From: Cacajao melanocephalus
Lineage: Eukaryota; Chordata; Mammalia; Primates; Pitheciidae
DNA length: 64,000 nucleotides
Direction of reading: 5' to 3'
Assembly (NCBI GenBank): GCA_963573385.1
Contig: CAUYLG010022168.1
Location: 1 to 64,000, forward strand
Both the position numbers and the translations under genes were made by a program. Under the pieces are notes generated by a model. It did not search any database, was not told the DNA's origin, and saw nothing but the letters and a program-made list of their open reading frames with translations. Shown one piece after another: positions 62,478 to 64,000 of this stretch (the stretch's first letter is position 1; each line of letters starts with the position of its first letter).

Positions 62478-64000
62478 CATATTATGGACAATGTATGCTC
62501 ATAAGGCGACTCAAAAGCAGAATATTAAATTTGGAATAAGGGGGCTTGTGCTTCTTAATCATAATTATTTTACTAGTCTGGGAGATCAGGAATTAAATTT
62601 AGAAGCATGGAAGTAAGCTTTGAGGGTTTTCCAAACATCTCCATGAACATAGGTTTGTGGAATGAAAATATTATTCTTTTTCCTGAAAAGAATACCCCAG
62701 CCATTAAATAGTCCCAGTGATGTTTCTCTTTGTGAAAAAATTGTCCCAGTCATTTAGAACTGTAAATAATGCCCAGAGAGAAATTCAGTAACAGTATATG
62801 CTAAATCAGTGACTTCCTAGTCACAAATAAATAATTCTGGTTTCATATCTAGAAAGTGAAACCATTGCCCAGAACTTTTCACTTCTCATTGTCCATTTGC
62901 AGTCTGTATCCTGCCAAAGTTGCAGGATTTGGGTGTGAGAATTTTTAGAGTCCAAAGAGGTATTTACATATTCTGTAGCTCACTGTAGCAGAACATTTTT
63001 GTATCCCTCTAAAGATTATGTACACAATCTTTAAGAGCATTTTGGAAAGAGCAGAGACCTCAAACTCACGTGTATTTTTCATTACTTTCCAGCTGCTAGT
63101 TCTTAGATTGTCAGAATTTGGGATAATAACCTGCAGACTATCATTTTGTGTTTTACTACAAGGGAAGATTGGGTTGCCACCATAATCCCTAATTGAGACC
63201 GAATTAGAATAAATGGCTGTTAAGCTCTCCAGCCTAATTGTGAATGGTGTGTATTTGACATTCTCTAAGATATAAATTAAAATAAAAATAACATTTTCAG
63301 AGGCATGGAGTAGCTTTGCATTAATGATGGCCTCCCTTGCACTGCTGACAGTCTGCATTATTCATAGTGTCATTATTGGGACTATTCAGTGCTGAATGAT
63401 TTGTTTGCCCAGAAATTGTACAACCTGACCAGATAAGTAATATCTGTAGTTTGTATTTATTCTTATGACTGCTTACTTGGGTATGGCTTCTTTTATCTCT
63501 GTGGTGAGCTTACTTACCGCTGCTCAGCAGGATGTACCATCAGTGACATAAGCTTTATTCATTTACAGATCCACAGCGCTGCATCAAGGTATTAAATCCT
63601 GCAAATGTGGGGAAAACTCAAAGGCTTTAATCATCGGACTGGCAATTGTCATTGTACTGCTGCCATATGTCAGCACTGAAGTTAAGTTTCATGTCTGTGC
63701 GCTGTAAGGAAGGCATGTGGCCATGTGCTGCCTGCTTGTTTGTTTAAGATAGAGTCTTCCCCGCCACTGCAATAACTTTGCCATTCAAATCCCTTTTATC
63801 TGCACAGAATGAAGTAACCAGAGTCCTACAATGAAATGTGAATGTTTCCTTTCGGAACTGATTGGTCTATTTCATAACTCCTTTCTTATTCTAATTAAAC
63901 CAGCTCAGGAGAGAACTGTGTTTTAGCATCTTGGGCTTCTGAACAACAAGGAATGGCAGGAAAGAATCAAAGGATGTAGAAACCTCTCTGCTGTAAAAGC
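62478..64000. other. Repeat-free interval with the longest open frame
   Basis: No transposon is recognisable in 1.5 kb. An antisense ATG-initiated frame of 137 aa (62945-63358) is the longest in the window but shows no domain, signal peptide or repeat. A TTCATTTACAG at 63,558-63,568 resembles a 3' splice site, but no exon can be supported from it. The absence of repeats would suit a conserved regulatory element; this is inference only. Confidence 0.45.

Noticed and set aside
63558..63720. Possible exon after TTCATTTACAG
   Set aside because: A lone acceptor-like match with no supported reading frame or donor site is not enough.

Overview
The window is nuclear DNA of a primate, most probably human. 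It is CpG-poor, mostly AT-rich, and about half of it is interspersed repeats whose families are diagnostic: some eighteen Alu copies or fragments, a 4.2 kb primate-age L1, an HML-type (HERV-K-like) betaretroviral provirus remnant, a MADE1 mariner hairpin, and an older layer of L2, MIR, MER5A, MER2/Tigger, MLT1 and MLT2 copies. I see no intact protein-coding gene, no tRNA or rRNA gene and no CpG island. The open frames present are short and fall into transposon debris, low-complexity tracts or chance frames. It reads as intergenic or deep-intronic sequence. Family names come from memory of consensus sequences, not a search, so boundaries are good to about 10-30 bases.

Layout. 1-3.3 kb: Alu, MLT1, MIR, L2 and ERVL-type LTR pieces, plus a strong G-quadruplex motif. 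3.4-7.6 kb: a 5'-truncated L1 with a dead ORF2. 8.2-10.0 kb: L2 and two Alus, one truncated with clear target-site duplications and one with a doubled right half. 10.0-13.5 kb: a decayed endogenous retrovirus with an LTR end, a PBS-like site resembling elongator tRNA-Met, gag and pol remnants of class II (betaretroviral) type, then a tail that looks class I. 13.6-19.4 kb: small repeats, a 28-base minisatellite, MER5A copies (one split by a tiny Alu), a CpG cluster and an inverted Alu pair. 19.5-35.8 kb: mostly unassigned AT-rich DNA with L2, MIR, MLT2, MADE1, L1M pieces and a directly repeated 207-base unit. 35.8-46 kb: Alus, MLT1, L2, a remarkable 38-bp hairpin at 38.23-38.33 kb, MIR and an L1M remnant. 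46-55 kb: a 180-base polypyrimidine tract on an Alu, MLT1/ERVL LTRs, two AluJ copies and a Tigger-type element. 55-64 kb: MIRs, a full MER2 with an Alu inserted at its edge, an L2, an AluJ with a long CA/TA microsatellite, and 1.5 kb at the end with no repeat I can recognise.

No genes work together here. The observations most worth following are RNA-structure candidates (the all-paired hairpin at 38,232-38,328 and the MADE1 hairpin at 26,066-26,141), the two-class retroviral mosaic, and the direct repeat at 28.8/30.0 kb.
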